Source: Phytopythium helicoides (taxonomy: Eukaryota; Oomycota; Peronosporomycetes; Pythiales; Pythiaceae). From it: a stretch of DNA of 64,000 nucleotides. Shown in pieces: positions 1 through 9,958 of this stretch. The translations under genes and the position numbers were made by a program. Positions within the stretch are counted from its first letter, which is position 1, and each line of letters starts with the position of its first letter. The stretch spans positions 124,001-188,000 of the forward strand of contig JANFNE010000039.1 in assembly GCA_024867545.1 (NCBI GenBank). Reading direction: 5' to 3'. Below the pieces are notes generated by a model that was not told where the DNA came from, searched no databases, and saw nothing but the letters and a program-made list of their open reading frames with translations.

Positions 1-1002
1 ACCATCGCCGTCCTCGGGTAGCTCCTCCTCCTCCTCGCCGCCGTACAGTTGGTTCCGCTCCTTGGCAAGTTTCCGGCGCTGTTCATCCTCGACGCGTTGC
101 GCTTCTTCCTTGGCTTCGCGTAGCGCCTTCTCCCGTGCTTCGTCCTTGGCGAGCTCCTCGGCCTTTTGCTTGGCCGACTTGCTGTTCCGCCACTCAGCGA
201 GCTTGCGCTCGCGTATGGCGTCTGTATTCTCCTTGACGAAGAATCCGACGGCGATGATGAGGAATATCCAGAACACGGCAACCTGGTACTGCGAGAAGAG
301 GTACAGCGACGGCGACATGGACAAGCAGGACTCGAAGCCCGACGCAGTCGCCGTCGTGGCCTGCAGCGTGCCATATCCTCCCCACCATATGCAGCAGAGC
401 AACCCGTAGACGAGGTAGAAGACGCGCACGGTTCGCAGGCTCCGTATGGGCTTGGGTCCCATCCAGCAGTAGGCGTAGAACCACAGCAGCACGTAGCTGA
501 GCACGACCGCGCCCTGCATGAAAGCTGTGGTCGTCGGCCGCGACTCAAGCATTCGCGTCAGCGCAGCATAGACACGAGCGGCTAGTTCGTTAACCAGCCA
601 GCTACCCTCAGGAGACAGATCCAGGCGGCGGTGACGTACTCAGCAGGTCGGCGTTGCATTTGCTGGCGGCGGCGTTGATGATGACCCCGCCGACCGTGAC
701 GGTGCTCAGCGCCAGCGCCACGGGCACGAGCGGGAACAGCAGCAGCACGCGCGCCCAGTACTTGGTGCGCTCACGCTCTCGCAGGATGCGCGCCGCGAGA
801 TCCGTCGGCGGCTGCACAAGCACCACGTGTCGCACGAACGGACAACCAACCAGTGAGTCGGCGCCCGCGCTCTCGGAGCCATTAGGCTGTCGCAACGCAC
901 CGCCGCACCGCCGCGCTTGAGGCGCTGGCCGAACGACGTCGTGCGCTTCGGGTGCAGCTCCGTCGCGCGCGCGCCGTCGGCCTCCGCGTCCATCATCGCC
1001 AA
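1..1002 (-). CDS. multi-pass membrane protein, partial (runs off the window start)
   Basis: I do not recognise the family. From the ATG at 1002 a hydrophilic N-terminus of about 34 residues leads to a clear intron at 812-900 (GTGCGT...GTGCAG, phase 0). The next exon carries a basic stretch (LRERERTKYWARV) and a membrane helix (LLLFPLVPVALALSTVTV). Around 621-640 the frame changes: an extra base in the ccgccgcc stretch or an unrecognised intron is needed. The second part then encodes three more hydrophobic helices, near AVVLSYVLLWFYAY, VFYLVYGLLCCIWW and VFWIFLIIAVGFFV. It ends with a long Glu/Lys/Ala-rich helix and an acidic run at the window edge. Membrane location is well supported, but function, exact exon joints and the C-terminus are not. 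Confidence 0.5.
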
Positions 1003-1584
1003 GCCGTCGCTGCTTGGGCCAATGCGATCTTGAAGCGCCGCTGACGAGGAGGTGCAAAACCTCCGTAATATGATACCCCGTCCATGACGTATATAACCCG
1101 TGCGCTGGTCGGCCCGTCTGCGTCGCTGACAGGCGCGTGGACGCCCACGCGGTCAGCGCCGGGCGCGAACGCCATTGGCCGGCGGCAACGAGTCATGCCC
1201 ACGTGGTGCTGCGCGCATCCATGCGGGCGGTGGCTCGCGTGGGAGGTTTCGGCTCACTCACGCCAGGCTGGGCCGGCGTTTCGAGCGGCGGTGGTGACAT
1301 CACGCCGCGGTCGAGGCGTTGTAGGCGGACGAACCTCCCATCCTCGATGTTTAACGGCGCTTCAGGGTGCGCGGGAACCCCGACCCCTGGCTTCTCGCCT
1401 TCTCAGAAAAAAAAAAAAAAAAACAACGAAACCTCTTGCAATTTGTATACCTGCGGGAAGCTGACCTGGTTGAAAGAGAAGGAGCGACGGGCCGACCGAC
1501 ACACGAGATTTTTCCGCGCCGAGCGCAACGCGAGGTGGCGGCGCCAGCAGATCGCAGAGCGGAGGCGACGTACCACCGGCGGCC
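1003..1584. other. intergenic, between divergent genes
   Basis: No convincing gene. It lies between the start of the minus-strand membrane protein and the start of the plus-strand RING gene, so it should hold both promoters. A run of 17 A occurs at 1407-1423. Open frames crossing this region on both strands look like random GC-rich shadows. Confidence 0.5.
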
Positions 1585-2883
1585 ATGGGGCAGAGCTCGT
1601 CGATCCAGGAGGACAAGATGAAGAAGCGCATCCGGCAGACCATGGGCACGTTCATGGACTTTGGCGCGCACCTGGCGAACGCCAACGAGTGGTGCGGCGA
1701 AGAAGCGGTCGGTTGATGGGGAGGGCGAGGACTGACGGACGGACGGACGGATGTGCGCAGGGCCAGGCTGTGCCCGACGCCCAAGACGTGCTTCCTGGCC
1801 TTCCGCATCGTCGTGGACCCCGGCGTGGCGCCAGAGGTGCTGCCGTACGTGTGGCGCATCCCCGGCAACGTGTCGGTCGAGGTGCGCAAGATGCGGCGCC
1901 GCGAGGACGGAGAGCTGTCGCCCAGGGGCCGGAGGGGCGAGCTCGACGCGGAGGAGACCATCGGACAGGCCAAGACGCTCACCGTGCGCCAGTTCTACTA
2001 CATCTACTGCTTTTTGTCCGGTGCGTCTCTGCTGGCGACGACGAGAGGGGACCGCGGTTGCTGACGCGCTCGTGCGATCCGGAATCTGCAGATATCAAGG
2101 CGTGCGCGGCCGTCCGGTTCCCTGACAAGAGCACCAGGTACCGTCTCCTCCTGCTGGCGTCCTTCCAGATTCGATCGCTGACCGCTGTGGATTCTGCTGC
2201 AGCCCGGACAGTGTTGACCCCGATTTTGACGAGACCGAGTGCCAGATCTGCATGGACAAGCGGAAAGAAGTCATGCTGCCGTGCACACACAGTTTTTGCC
2301 TGTACTGCTTCCAGCACTGGTGCGTCTCGTCCGCTGTGATCTTTTGAAGAAGCAGCAGGATCTGATGGATACGTGTCACCGAAACAGGAGCGCGCAGAGC
2401 CAGACGTGCCCGATCTGCAGGGCGAAGATTGACTGCTCGGAGGGCGACGAGCTGTGGCAGCTGACGTCGAACGAGATCGACGACATCGACTCGTACGCGA
2501 CGGACCTGGTGGCGCGCATCTACGAGTATCTAGATAAGCGCGATAAGTCGGAGCACTCGGAGGCCGACATTAAACGGTCGGCGGAAGTGTATGTGGCGGC
2601 GCTGGCGGTCAAGCAGACGCACTTCCATAAGCTGGTGCACACGGAGCTGTTCCCGACGGCGCTGCCGCTGGGCTTCCCGTCCATTCTGCGGCACGGCATC
2701 CGACTGGGCTCGGAGTTCGACACCGACATCATGCTGGCGCTGGAGCTGGCGTCGGGCGAGGACCAGCACGCGGCGCTCCAGTACTTCCAGCAGCTGCGGC
2801 GCGACCAGGTGCTGGCGATGGCCATGGCGGTCGAGGCCGAAGCCGACGGCGTGGACGTTGGCTTGGGGGCCATTGAGCCCTGA
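1585..2883 (+). CDS. RNF141-like RING-finger protein, putative N-myristoylated E3 ligase
   Basis: Five exons join in one frame: 1585-1691, 1761-2020, 2092-2137, 2203-2319, 2388-2883 (341 aa, four introns of 65-71 bp, each GTGCGN/GTACC...CAG). The protein starts MGQSSS, a good N-myristoylation signal; animal RNF141 also starts MGQ. The middle part has the family's QFYYIY-like segment. The RING follows: CQIC, then CTHSFC, LYC and, across the last intron, CPIC (C3HC4). After it comes ELWQLTSNEIDDID, matching the conserved post-RING segment of RNF141. A C-terminal extension of about 110 residues has no counterpart I know from animal RNF141. The expected role is membrane-anchored ubiquitin ligase; the substrate is unknown. 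Confidence 0.85.
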
Positions 2884-3193
2884 GCAGCTGTCGCGACGCA
2901 GTATTTATCCCCCCATATCTAACGCGGCGCGGGTGTCTGTCGAGGCCGCGTGCGTGTCATCCATCCGTCGTCGGGCGGAGGTATCATCGTAGCGTTGCGG
3001 AGCTGCATTGCAGGAGGCTAGATCTGAAAATGCACGCATCCCACTGTAAGACCGTCGTCGTCTAATCCGCTCTTTACGCCGTCCGCCATCTCTGCAAGTT
3101 CAACTGCGCTGCAGGTAATCCGCCGCCGCCCTGCCATCCTCCGCCTACCTCTCGGCCACTGCCCAACTCGCCCGCTCCCGCGCAGCCGCGAGA
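2884..3193. other. intergenic
   Basis: 3' flank of the RING gene and promoter region of the MCC beta gene. Nothing else recognisable. Confidence 0.5.
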
Positions 3194-4329
3194 ATGCGCG
3201 CGCCCTCCCCCCGCCTGCTCACGCGCCGCCTTGCGGTCGGAGCGCGGCGCCTGTCGTCGCACGCCGGCGCGCTGGCCGCGGGCTCCTCGAACGTCCTGGA
3301 CGGCGCCGTGAACGCCAAGGCGGCCGACTTTGCCGAGAACGCGGCGCTCATGGCGCGCCGCACCGCCGAGCTGCGCGAGCTCATGGACGCCGTGCGCCAG
3401 GGCGGCGGCAGCAAGGCGCGCGAGCGGCACCTGGCGCGCGGCAAGCTGCTGGCGCGCGACCGCATCGACTCGCTGCTGGACCCCGGGTCGCCCTTCCTGG
3501 AGCTCGCGCCGCTGGCCGCGCACGGCGTCTACGACGACACGGACGGTGCCTGTGCCGTCCGCGGGCATCGTCACGGGCATCGGCCGCGTCAACGGCGTGC
3601 AGTGCATGATCCTGGCCAACGACGCCACCGTCAAGGGCGGCACCTACTTCCCGCTCACGGTCAAGAAGCACCTGCGCGCGCAGGAGGTCGCGAGGGAGAA
3701 CCGCCTCCCGTGCATCTACCTCGTCGACTCGGGCGGCGCCTACCTGCCGCGCCAGGACGAGATCTTCCCCGACAGAGACCACTTCGGCAGAGAGTTCTAC
3801 AACCAGGCCACCATGTCCGCCTTGGGCATCCCGCAGATCGCCGTCGTCATGGGGCTCCTGCACGGCGGGAGGCGCCTACGTGCCGGCCATGTGCGACGAG
3901 AGCGTCATCGTGCGCGGCAACGGCACCGTCTTCCTCGGCGGACCGCCGCTCGTGCGAGCCGCTACAGGCGAAGTCGTGACGGGAGAAGAGCTAGGAGGCG
4001 GCGACGTCCACTGCCGCGTGTCGGGCGTCACGGACCACCTCGCTGACAACGACATGCACGCGCTCGAGATCACGAGGCGCATCGTCGGGAACCTCAACTA
4101 CAACACGGGCACGAGCGACCAGATCGACTTCCACGACAACGACCCGCCGCTGTTTGACCCGGCAGAGCTCGGCGGCATCATCCCCGCCGACTCGCGCAAG
4201 CCGTTCGACGTGCGCAAGGTGATCGCACGCGTCGTGGATGGCTCGCGCTTCGACGAGTTCAAGCAGCTGTACGGTCCCCACGATCGTCACGGGGTTCGCC
4301 AAGATCTACGGCATGCCCTGTGGGCATCG

Positions 4330-4361
<32 letters not shown>

Positions 4362-4467
4362 TCGGTCAAGGCCGCGCACTTCATCGAGCTGTGCAGCCAG
4401 CGCAACATCCCGCTGCTGTTCCTGCAGAACATCACGGGCTTCATGGTGGGCAAGAAGGCCGAGCACG

Positions 4468-4498
<31 letters not shown>

Positions 4499-4913
4499 GA
4501 CGGCCGTGTCGTGCGCCAAGGTGCCCAAGATCACGTGCGTCATCGGCGGCTCGTACGGCGCCGGCAACTACGGCATGTGCGGCCGCGCGTTCTCGCCGCG
4601 CTTCATGTACATGTGGCCGAACGCACGCATCTCAGTCATGGGCGGCGAGCAGGCCGCGGGCGTGCTGGCGCAGGTGCAGCGCGACAACAAGGAGCGGGCG
4701 GGCCAGAGCTGGTCCGAGGAGGAGGAAGCGCGCTTCAAGCAGCCCATCCTGGACAAATACGAGCGCGAGAGCTCGGCGTACTACTCGACCGCGCGGCTCT
4801 GGGACGACGGCGTGATCGACCCGGCCGACACACGCAAGGTGCTGGCGCTGAGTCTGCGCGCCGCGCTGAATGCGCCGCCCGAGGAGACCAAGTTCGGCGT
4901 GTTCCGCATGTAG
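3194..4913 (+). CDS. MCCC2: methylcrotonoyl-CoA carboxylase beta chain, mitochondrial (frame broken by four +1 indels)
   Basis: Carboxyltransferase subunit of the biotin enzyme that carboxylates 3-methylcrotonyl-CoA in leucine breakdown in the mitochondrial matrix. The N-terminus is an Arg/Ala/Ser-rich presequence ([14 protein letters not shown]). Collinear family blocks follow: [96 protein letters not shown] and [16 protein letters not shown], ending at FGVFRM. The length (about 570 codons) fits the family (human 563). The blocks lie in shifting frames. One extra base is needed at each of: gg 3545-3546, gggg 3851-3854, cccc 4276-4279, ccc 4316-4318. There are no introns. Strong conservation on both sides of every shift favours sequence errors over a dead gene. 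Confidence 0.93.
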
Positions 4914-5088
4914 GATCGCCCGCCACCCCTGTCATCGTCACGTAGCGTGTAGACACTCTAATGCCGAATTCACGACCCGACACGAACGGATAGCAGACAC
5001 GGTGGATTTTGACTGGCATGCTGGTAGGCAGCGCGCGATGACGGACAGCTACGCGCATGCCGCCCGCAAAACTGGGCAGTTGGTTGGT

Positions 5089-5537
5089 CTACTCGCTCAG
5101 GCCTTGAGCGTGGCCGCGGCCTCCTCCTCGCCCTCCTTGTGGCCCAAGGCGGTGGCGCACGGCGCGCGAGAGCTGGTAGAGCTGCGCCGTCTCGTTGGAC
5201 GCGTGGCAGGCGAGCAGCAGGTAGTTGCGCGGCTTGACCATCCAGGCGAAGCGCATGAAGATGAGGCTGTACACCGACATGGCCGACGTCATGTTGAGCG
5301 AGATCATCTCGGCGGGCTTGCGCATGTCGGCCAGCGCCTGTCGCGTCCACCACCACCACCACCATCAGCAGCAGTCAGTCATCGTCAGTCAGCACCAATC
5401 GACAGCAGCAGCGACAGCATCGAGCAGCGACGCACCGCCAGCACGAAGCCCCAGTTGGCCACGGGGCCCCAGAAGTGCGTCGTCTTGGGGCCCGTGGGGC
5501 TGTTCACGAACGTGCGGAGGCGCGCGGCGAACGACAT
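5089..5537 (-). CDS. MPC1: mitochondrial pyruvate carrier 1 (MPC1)
   Basis: Small inner-membrane protein that pairs with MPC2 to import pyruvate into the matrix. Exon 1 (5537-5436) encodes MSFAARLRTFVNSPTGP and THFWGPVANWGF, the conserved MPC entry motif. An intron (5338-5435, GTGCGT...ACAG) follows. Exon 2 has DMRKPAEMIS, the family's YSLIFMRFAWMVKPRNYLL and ACHASNETAQLYQL. Around 5147-5156 one base seems extra. As read, the tail is Gly/Arg-rich and stops at 5089. With the shift the tail is LGHKEGEEEAAATLKA, stopping at 5097, which looks far more natural. Either way the length (about 110 aa) fits MPC1. Confidence 0.9.
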
Positions 5538-6200
5538 GGCGGCAGTGGGAGGCTGAGCCTGCGGTGGGGTGGCAGGAGAGCGGTCAGAGCGCGCCTTGGA
5601 GGCCGCAGGAGCACGTGGAGAGCGCCATACTCGGAGGTGGCGGCCGCTTGGAAGTGTGCGGTGGCCATGCGCCCAAGTCAGCGCGGGTGAGCGTCATTAT
5701 ATTCGTTTTAAGAGGTACTGATTGCGCTGCGGAGAAGCGTATCTAGGATGGAAGATGTATCAATGGAAGGTTGGGGATTTGGTTTGGGAGGGTTGATCCC
5801 GGGTTTTTGTCGCAGCGATCCTGGTTGGGGCTGGCATTGGGTATTGCAGGTTGAGAAGAGAGTTTGGAGGGATATGGAGGATTACGACGTGGCCTGGCGA
5901 CCGAGGGTATTTTACACAAGTAGCACCAAGTTGAAGTGCTATGGGAACGCGGCATTGGATTTGCATGGGAAGCTCCACCTGGTGAAAGTGCGAAAAAGCT
6001 GAACGACAAGTGTATGGAGCAACTTGAAGCACCATCTCTACATTTACGCAACCGATAGCTCGATGCAACGGTTGCGGGGTTTAACCGCCGAGTCGTTTCG
6101 AGGCGGCTCTATGAGGAGACGATCGACGCGCTGCTGCACAAAGCACCCGACAATCTCCGAGTGAACTCGCTCCCGACAGCGCTAAACGCAGCAAAAGATC
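5538..6200. other. intergenic, divergent promoter region
   Basis: Lies between the divergently transcribed MPC1 and NECAP-like genes. An open frame of 84 codons at 5748-6002 (+) has no recognisable features and I do not call it. About 150 bases upstream of the NECAP start are GC-rich with short frames only. Confidence 0.45.
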
Positions 6201-7231
6201 ATGGAGGACCGAGGTGTGTGGGTGTAAATGTCGTGATGACCAGAGTGGTGTTGTGACGAGTCGATCGATGTAATGTAGGTGTGCAGCGCGTGCTGGCGGT
6301 TATCAACCAGTGCTTCGTGTTCAAGATCCCGCCGCAGGTGTCAGCCGCTGGCCACCGGTACGTAAATGACCTCACCTATATGTCAGATACCCGAGGCTAA
6401 TAGCAAACACATTGCAGCGCTGACTCGTGGCCGAGCGAGCCCGCGTGGACGGGGAGACTGGTGATCTCGTCCATGGACGAGGAGGCTTTGATCGAGCTGA
6501 AGGACTCGACCACAGGAGCACTTTTCGCAGCATGCCCAATCAAGAAGGATGGCCCTCCTGCCGTCCAGAAAGGTGGGTTGCCAAACGATTGATCAGTGGG
6601 ATTGCGAGCCAGCAAGTCATTTTTCGGCTTCCGACAGTTGTTGATAGCAGCCGCTACTTTGTGCTACGTGTTGTGGACGGCAAGACTGGTGCGTGGGCTC
6701 CTGGGTGCTCAAACGAGTCATTTGCTTTATCATGACAAACATCCTGGGTTTAGGACGCCATGCCTTCATTGGCATCGCGTTCGAGAACCGCAGCGACGCA
6801 TTTGATTTTAATGTGGCCATCGACGACTTCAGCAAGTACGTTGTGATCCCCGTTTCGTATGGCAAAAAGAGGTTCTCGTGGTCTAATTAAGCGTTGCACA
6901 TTCAGGGAGCTTCAACGAGAGCAGGTTGCCGCGATGGAGGCCTCGCAGCCGACAACATCCAAGAATTACTCGCTCAAGGAGGGAGAGAAGATCACTATCA
7001 AGATCAACACGACCCGCAAGAGCAAGGGCACTGCTGGCGACGAAGGCGGCGATGACCAATTTGGCGGTGGCAAGCCCAGCTCCAGCGGAGACACAGACCT
7101 GCTCGGATTCGGCTCGTCCAGGTGAGATTTTTTTTCCACCATGTCTTTGCGAGTGAGAAGGAGACGAATTCACCTAAATTTCGCCAAGCAGCTCCGCGCA
7201 AGCGTCCACAAGTAATTGGGAGACCTTTTAG
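6201..7231 (+). CDS. NECAP: NECAP-type adaptin-ear-binding coat-associated protein
   Basis: Endocytic accessory protein of clathrin-coated vesicles. Seven exons give one frame of 211 aa: 6201-6213, 6279-6357, 6418-6572, 6638-6688, 6754-6835, 6906-7121, 7192-7231. All introns are GT-AG and 60-70 bp. The PH-like NECAP domain fills residues about 5-160: CFVFKIPPQ, WTGRLVISS, DSSRYFVLRV, RHAFIGIAFENRSDAFDFN, then KEGEKITIKI. The C-terminal tail is Gly/Ser/Asp-rich (DTDLLGFGSS) and the last four residues are WETF. A terminal WxxF is the AP-2 alpha-ear ligand of animal NECAPs (WVQF), so the gene model is supported to its final codon. It should link AP-2 to cargo or accessory factors at the plasma membrane. 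Confidence 0.93.
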
Positions 7232-7334
7232 GGTTCAACAGTGAACGAGAGCGAGTAACTTCGCACTTTGATTTCATTCCACCTAATAGCAGAATTAAGT
7301 CTTGCATCTCACTCTGTCCTAATAATTGTTGCTC

Positions 7335-7747
7335 CTACAAAATTATCTTGCAATAGTCAACGATACCGCGAGTTGGGTAACCCCAAAACTCAAGCACCAT
7401 GAACGAAGTCATACTGAAGTGAGTGCTACCGCTGGCGTCCGCGAGGGAATAGAGATCCCAAGTGTCGAAAGCGCGAACTTTCATTGAGCGACCCTGGCAA
7501 GTCTCCAGTTCGTAAAATGCAATCCATGAGTACTTCTGGAGGTTACTCCATCTAGCCGCAAACGCCGCACTGCTGAAGCATGAGTAGAAAGAGTAGCATC
7601 GCTGTGCAGGACCCGTGTACACCATTGCACTGTGGCCTTCGTCTGCATTGAACACGTATGCACTGGCACGCCATCTCCATTACCGACATTTGAAGATAAC
7701 ACGGTTTGGACTTGTGTGATCAGAGTGACCACCAATAATCGATGCAT
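7335..7747 (-). CDS. family A secreted protein, copy A1 (signal peptide and core in different frames)
   Basis: First member of the secreted array. The core (about 7655-7335) has the family signature: GPAQRCYSF, a second Cys shortly after, WSNLQKYSWIAFYE, CQG, and YPTRGIVDYC near the end. The core frame has no ATG. A signal-peptide-like start, MHRLLVVTLITQVQTVLSS, begins at the ATG at 7747 in another frame. A very short intron (about 41 bp, GTAATG...TGCAG) would join the two, or there is an indel. The usual WES before the PTRG motif is replaced by EFWG. It may be a decaying copy. Confidence 0.6.
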
Positions 7748-8263
7748 GATTGCCGTCCTGTAATGCGTCTGCGTTGCAAACGTGATATATGAGCATGCTT
7801 GGTGTACCGCAATCTCATGCATCGGGAAATATCTACTGATGGCGTGGTGAAGTGGTGTTAGCTGAGCCCAATGGATCTATCTTGTGGAATCGTGGTGCAG
7901 AGATGCCCATTGATCGCGCCACTATAATAGGTAGCAACACACATCGTTATCAATCAATCTTTCTTCTTCTGCTCGCTAGACATGTTAGTCTTCACCAAAG
8001 CTCCTGGCAGTGCTGTCCATGAGCCCGGTCTGTGGACTTGGCGTAGCGGTACTTGCCTAGACAAAATATGGGGATCATGGCCCATGCGATTTTGCCAAGA
8101 GCAAGTGAACAAGTAGCAGCACCGAGTAGGTCTCTCTCGAATGACTGCCTAAAAAATAAATCCTTTAGTTACACAAGTCAGGGTTTTATCAAGAGCTTAT
8201 GCAGCCAGGGAACATAGTCCTGTATGTGATCAGCCAAATTCATCTCAATTGTCCTCTGCAGCC
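7748..8263. other. intergenic within the secreted array
   Basis: AT-richer flank between A1 and A2. No open frame with family motifs, no RNA gene seen. Confidence 0.4.
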
Positions 8264-8668
8264 TTAGTACTCGTTACAATAATCGATGATTCCTCGCGTG
8301 GGGTACATGCCTGACTCCCAGATCATGAGCGACGACATACTCGCGCGATTACTGTCGTTCCCGTCCGTAAGGTAGATTTCTTCGTCGAGAGTTGGCTTCG
8401 TGACATGGAACTTCATTGAGCGTCCTTGGCAGTTTTTGTCTTCATAAAAGGCGACCCACGCATGCCGCTGGATATTATACCATTGAACTCGGAATGGGTC
8501 CTCTCCGACGCAATAGCGAAAAGAGTAGCAGCGCTGCGCTGGGCCTGTGTCCATCCTAATCACGGACGTGTGGTAGCCGTCGAAAATGAACTGGCCGTCA
8601 CCCTCCTTAGATGAGATCATGGTTGGCAGCAACGCGAGTAGAAGAATCCACGCAAGAGTCTGCCTCAT
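8264..8668 (-). CDS. family A secreted beta/gamma-crystallin-like protein, copy A2
   Basis: 134 aa from the inner ATG at 8668, chosen because it begins a clean signal peptide (MRQTLAWILLLALLPTMISS). An upstream in-frame ATG would put 14 polar residues in front. The mature part is one small domain: QFIFDGY strand, GPAQRCYSFRYC (Cys 1 and 2), WYNIQRHAWVAFYEDKNCQG (Cys 3), then SSLMIWESGMYPTRGIIDYC (Cys 4). The second half, a Tyr/Trp-rich strand, C-x-G, an N-x(3-5)-S turn and a Trp/Glu strand, resembles a beta/gamma-crystallin Greek key. The four cysteines predict two disulfides. Role unknown; secretion is likely. Confidence 0.82.
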   Translation of the reverse strand: MRQTLAWILLLALLPTMISSKEGDGQFIFDGYHTSVIRMDTGPAQRCYSFRYCVGEDPFRVQWYNIQRHAWVAFYEDKNCQGRSMKFHVTKPTLDEEIYLTDGNDSNRASMSSLMIWESGMYPTRGIIDYCNEY

Positions 8669-9177
8669 TGCAGTCAGCTCTCGAGAGTCCCCGATCTCTT
8701 TGTGATTCACACCCAGCAGATGAATAACTGACCAAAGGGTGAAGCCTCACGAGAAGTTGATCGCCATATGACTGCATGCTGGGAGCGCATATATCGGTTC
8801 TCGAAAACCGATTGCACCAGGCGAGAATCAAGGGGAGGGGGATTTATTCGCTAGGACTGTTGCGTAGACGTCGTTGGGGTTCTGGTATCATTCGAGGGCT
8901 AGTGAAGCTACTGCTAAAGCTAACTGGTACTTGGAAGACTTACAATCTTTCATGAATAGTTCATCGCAGGTCGAAGGCCACCTAGGCTCCAGCTGTGGGA
9001 AGCACTTATGCGCGTCGACCCAACACTTGTCGAAACGAAAGCTAAGGACGCTGCACGACTCGCACAGGATGGATACGTTGCTTGATGCAAAATCGAATTC
9101 AATGTTGAGTTAGCATGTTCCTGTGTGTGCGTAGTTTGGATTGTGTCATGAAGTGAACTCTTAAGTATCCAGAAAAG
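8669..9177. other. intergenic within the secreted array
   Basis: Promoter side of A2 and 3' side of A3. A plus-strand frame at 8874-9113 has no family motif or signal peptide and is not called. Confidence 0.4.
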
Positions 9178-9750
9178 CTAGACGCCAAAAGTGATGTTGG
9201 TGGACCGCACAATTCCCATGCGGTCGTCTCCATCGAGCTCTAAGGTGACGGTGAGTGTGGTCCTGCTCTCGACCATCGGTGGGATGTCTTTGATTGCTGT
9301 GTGTGTCATGTCGAAGGGAGTGACGTCGCCCCAGTTCTTCTCTCTGGTGATGACGCACAAGTCGACGATGCCTCGTGTCGGGTACACGCCTGACTCCCAG
9401 ACCATGAAAGACGCGACCTGGTTGTTCATGCCACTGTCGCGAAGAAGCAGCGCGCCTTCCATGCCGAACGCGCGCACGTACTTGCCCGTGCACCACAGGT
9501 CGTCGAAGAAGACCATCCACGCCTGCTCCTGCATCTCGACCCACTTGGCCAGCGACAGCCGCTCACGCTCACACGCGAATGAGAAGCAGCGCTGCGCCGG
9601 CATGTTGATCTTCAGCTCCCACTCGTCGTCCGAGTCGGCGTCTTCGCCGCCGTAGAACTTGACTTTTCCCTCTCTCGGGAGCGCGCCAAGCGCCAAGTGG
9701 GTCATCAAAGCGAGCACAAGCGTCGCTAGCGTCGCGAAACCTGGAGGCAT
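9178..9750 (-). CDS. family A secreted protein with C-terminal extension, copy A3
   Basis: 190 aa. Signal peptide MPPGFATLATLVLALMTHLA up to about ALG. The core holds MPAQRCFSFAC (Cys 1, 2), WVEMQEQAWMVFFDDLWCTG (Cys 3), NNQVASFMVWESGVYPTRG and IVDLC (Cys 4). About 55 extra residues follow, with a PFDMT motif and a Thr/Leu/Asp-rich stretch (RTTLTVTLELDGDDRMG) not seen in most copies. A4 also has an FDMT tail, so A3 and A4 look like sister duplicates. The extension may form additional beta strands. Confidence 0.82.
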   Translation of the reverse strand: MPPGFATLATLVLALMTHLALGALPREGKVKFYGGEDADSDDEWELKINMPAQRCFSFACERERLSLAKWVEMQEQAWMVFFDDLWCTGKYVRAFGMEGALLLRDSGMNNQVASFMVWESGVYPTRGIVDLCVITREKNWGDVTPFDMTHTAIKDIPPMVESRTTLTVTLELDGDDRMGIVRSTNITFGV

Positions 9751-9958
9751 CGTGTTGCTAGCTCAGTGGTGCGATTGAAAGTGGCGAGTGTGCCATTGAC
9801 GACGTCAGTGGGGACGCAGCTTCAACTGGTTATAGCTGAACAAACTTTTCCAACAGCTGGTGGGTGACAACTAAGATTCAAGTTGAAGCGGGCGACGCGT
9901 AGCCATCTGGTGAGGCAGAAGCTATAACTGGTTGAAGCGTCTCAATTCGCTATCTCTT

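Noticed and set aside
1407..1423. 17-base poly-A as the tail of a retro-inserted gene
   Set aside because: No cDNA-like copy lies upstream of it and no target duplication was seen. It sits in a promoter region.
5748..6002. Small gene of 84 codons upstream of NECAP
   Set aside because: Gly/Trp-rich with no motif; it lies in a divergent promoter region.
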